DNA of 24,212 bases, from assembly GCA_900554205.1 (NCBI GenBank), contig USGM01000046.1, positions 1 through 24,212 on the forward strand, in the 5' to 3' direction. The notes under the pieces were generated by a model that was given only the letters and a program-made list of their open reading frames with translations, had not been told where the DNA came from and ran no database searches. The DNA comes from an uncultured Lachnospiraceae bacterium. Lineage in GTDB: Bacteria > Bacillota > Clostridia > Lachnospirales > Lachnospiraceae. The position numbers and the translations under genes are program-made. Positions 24,152-24,212 of the stretch are shown piece by piece (positions within the stretch are counted from its first letter, which is position 1; each line of letters opens with the position of its first letter).

Positions 24152-24212
24152 TGACGGTGCACAGGATGCACAGACCACCGCAGGCACGCTCTCGCTACCT
24201 TCCGCACGCAGC

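Overview
The window looks like a chromosomal piece of a Gram-positive Clostridia genome, most likely Lachnospiraceae. The evidence is FabK as the enoyl-ACP reductase, a fused accD-accA gene, LplB/YtcP-type sugar permeases with a YesL-like protein and a YesN-type regulator, lipoprotein signal peptides, strong AGGAGG-type ribosome binding sites and moderately high GC. No genus can be named from the sequence alone. No rRNA, tRNA, CRISPR array or insertion sequence was seen.

Positions 1-9763 (+ strand) form a polysaccharide-use locus. It starts with the 3' end of a surface-anchored protein built from repeated beta-rich modules. Then come two ABC sugar permeases (the first with an unusual extra N-terminal membrane domain), a lipoprotein solute-binding protein, a YesL/DUF624 protein, a GH5 glucanase lipoprotein that ends in the same module as the anchored protein, a hairpin terminator, and a second solute-binding lipoprotein. 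A plausible reading is that the GH5 enzyme and anchored protein cut and hold a beta-glucan at the cell surface, and the ABC system imports the oligosaccharides. No transporter ATPase is encoded here, so a shared MsmX-type ATPase would be needed.

Positions 9797-13155 (- strand) form a probable three-gene unit: a LacI-family repressor, a HAD hydrolase and a YesN-type AraC response regulator with no adjacent histidine kinase. The lacI gene is divergent from a GH133-like glycogen-debranching enzyme (13377-15455, +). The shared intergenic region holds two facing sigma-A-type promoters and a cluster of LacI/cre-like palindromes.

Positions 15456-17700 are a small, visibly more AT-rich island between the debranching enzyme and the fatty acid operon. 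It holds an unrecognised 126-aa acidic protein, preceded by a perfect 14-bp palindrome, and a 502-aa AlbA_2/Schlafen-like protein with a winged-helix C-terminus and its own strong promoter.

Positions 17738-24113 (+) are a type II fatty acid synthesis operon: promoter, FabT-like operator palindromes, acpP, fabK, fabD, fabG, fabF, fabZ and a fused accDA. Compared with the well-known streptococcal order, fabT, fabH, accB and accC are absent from their expected places. The window ends just after accDA in a short imperfect tandem repeat.
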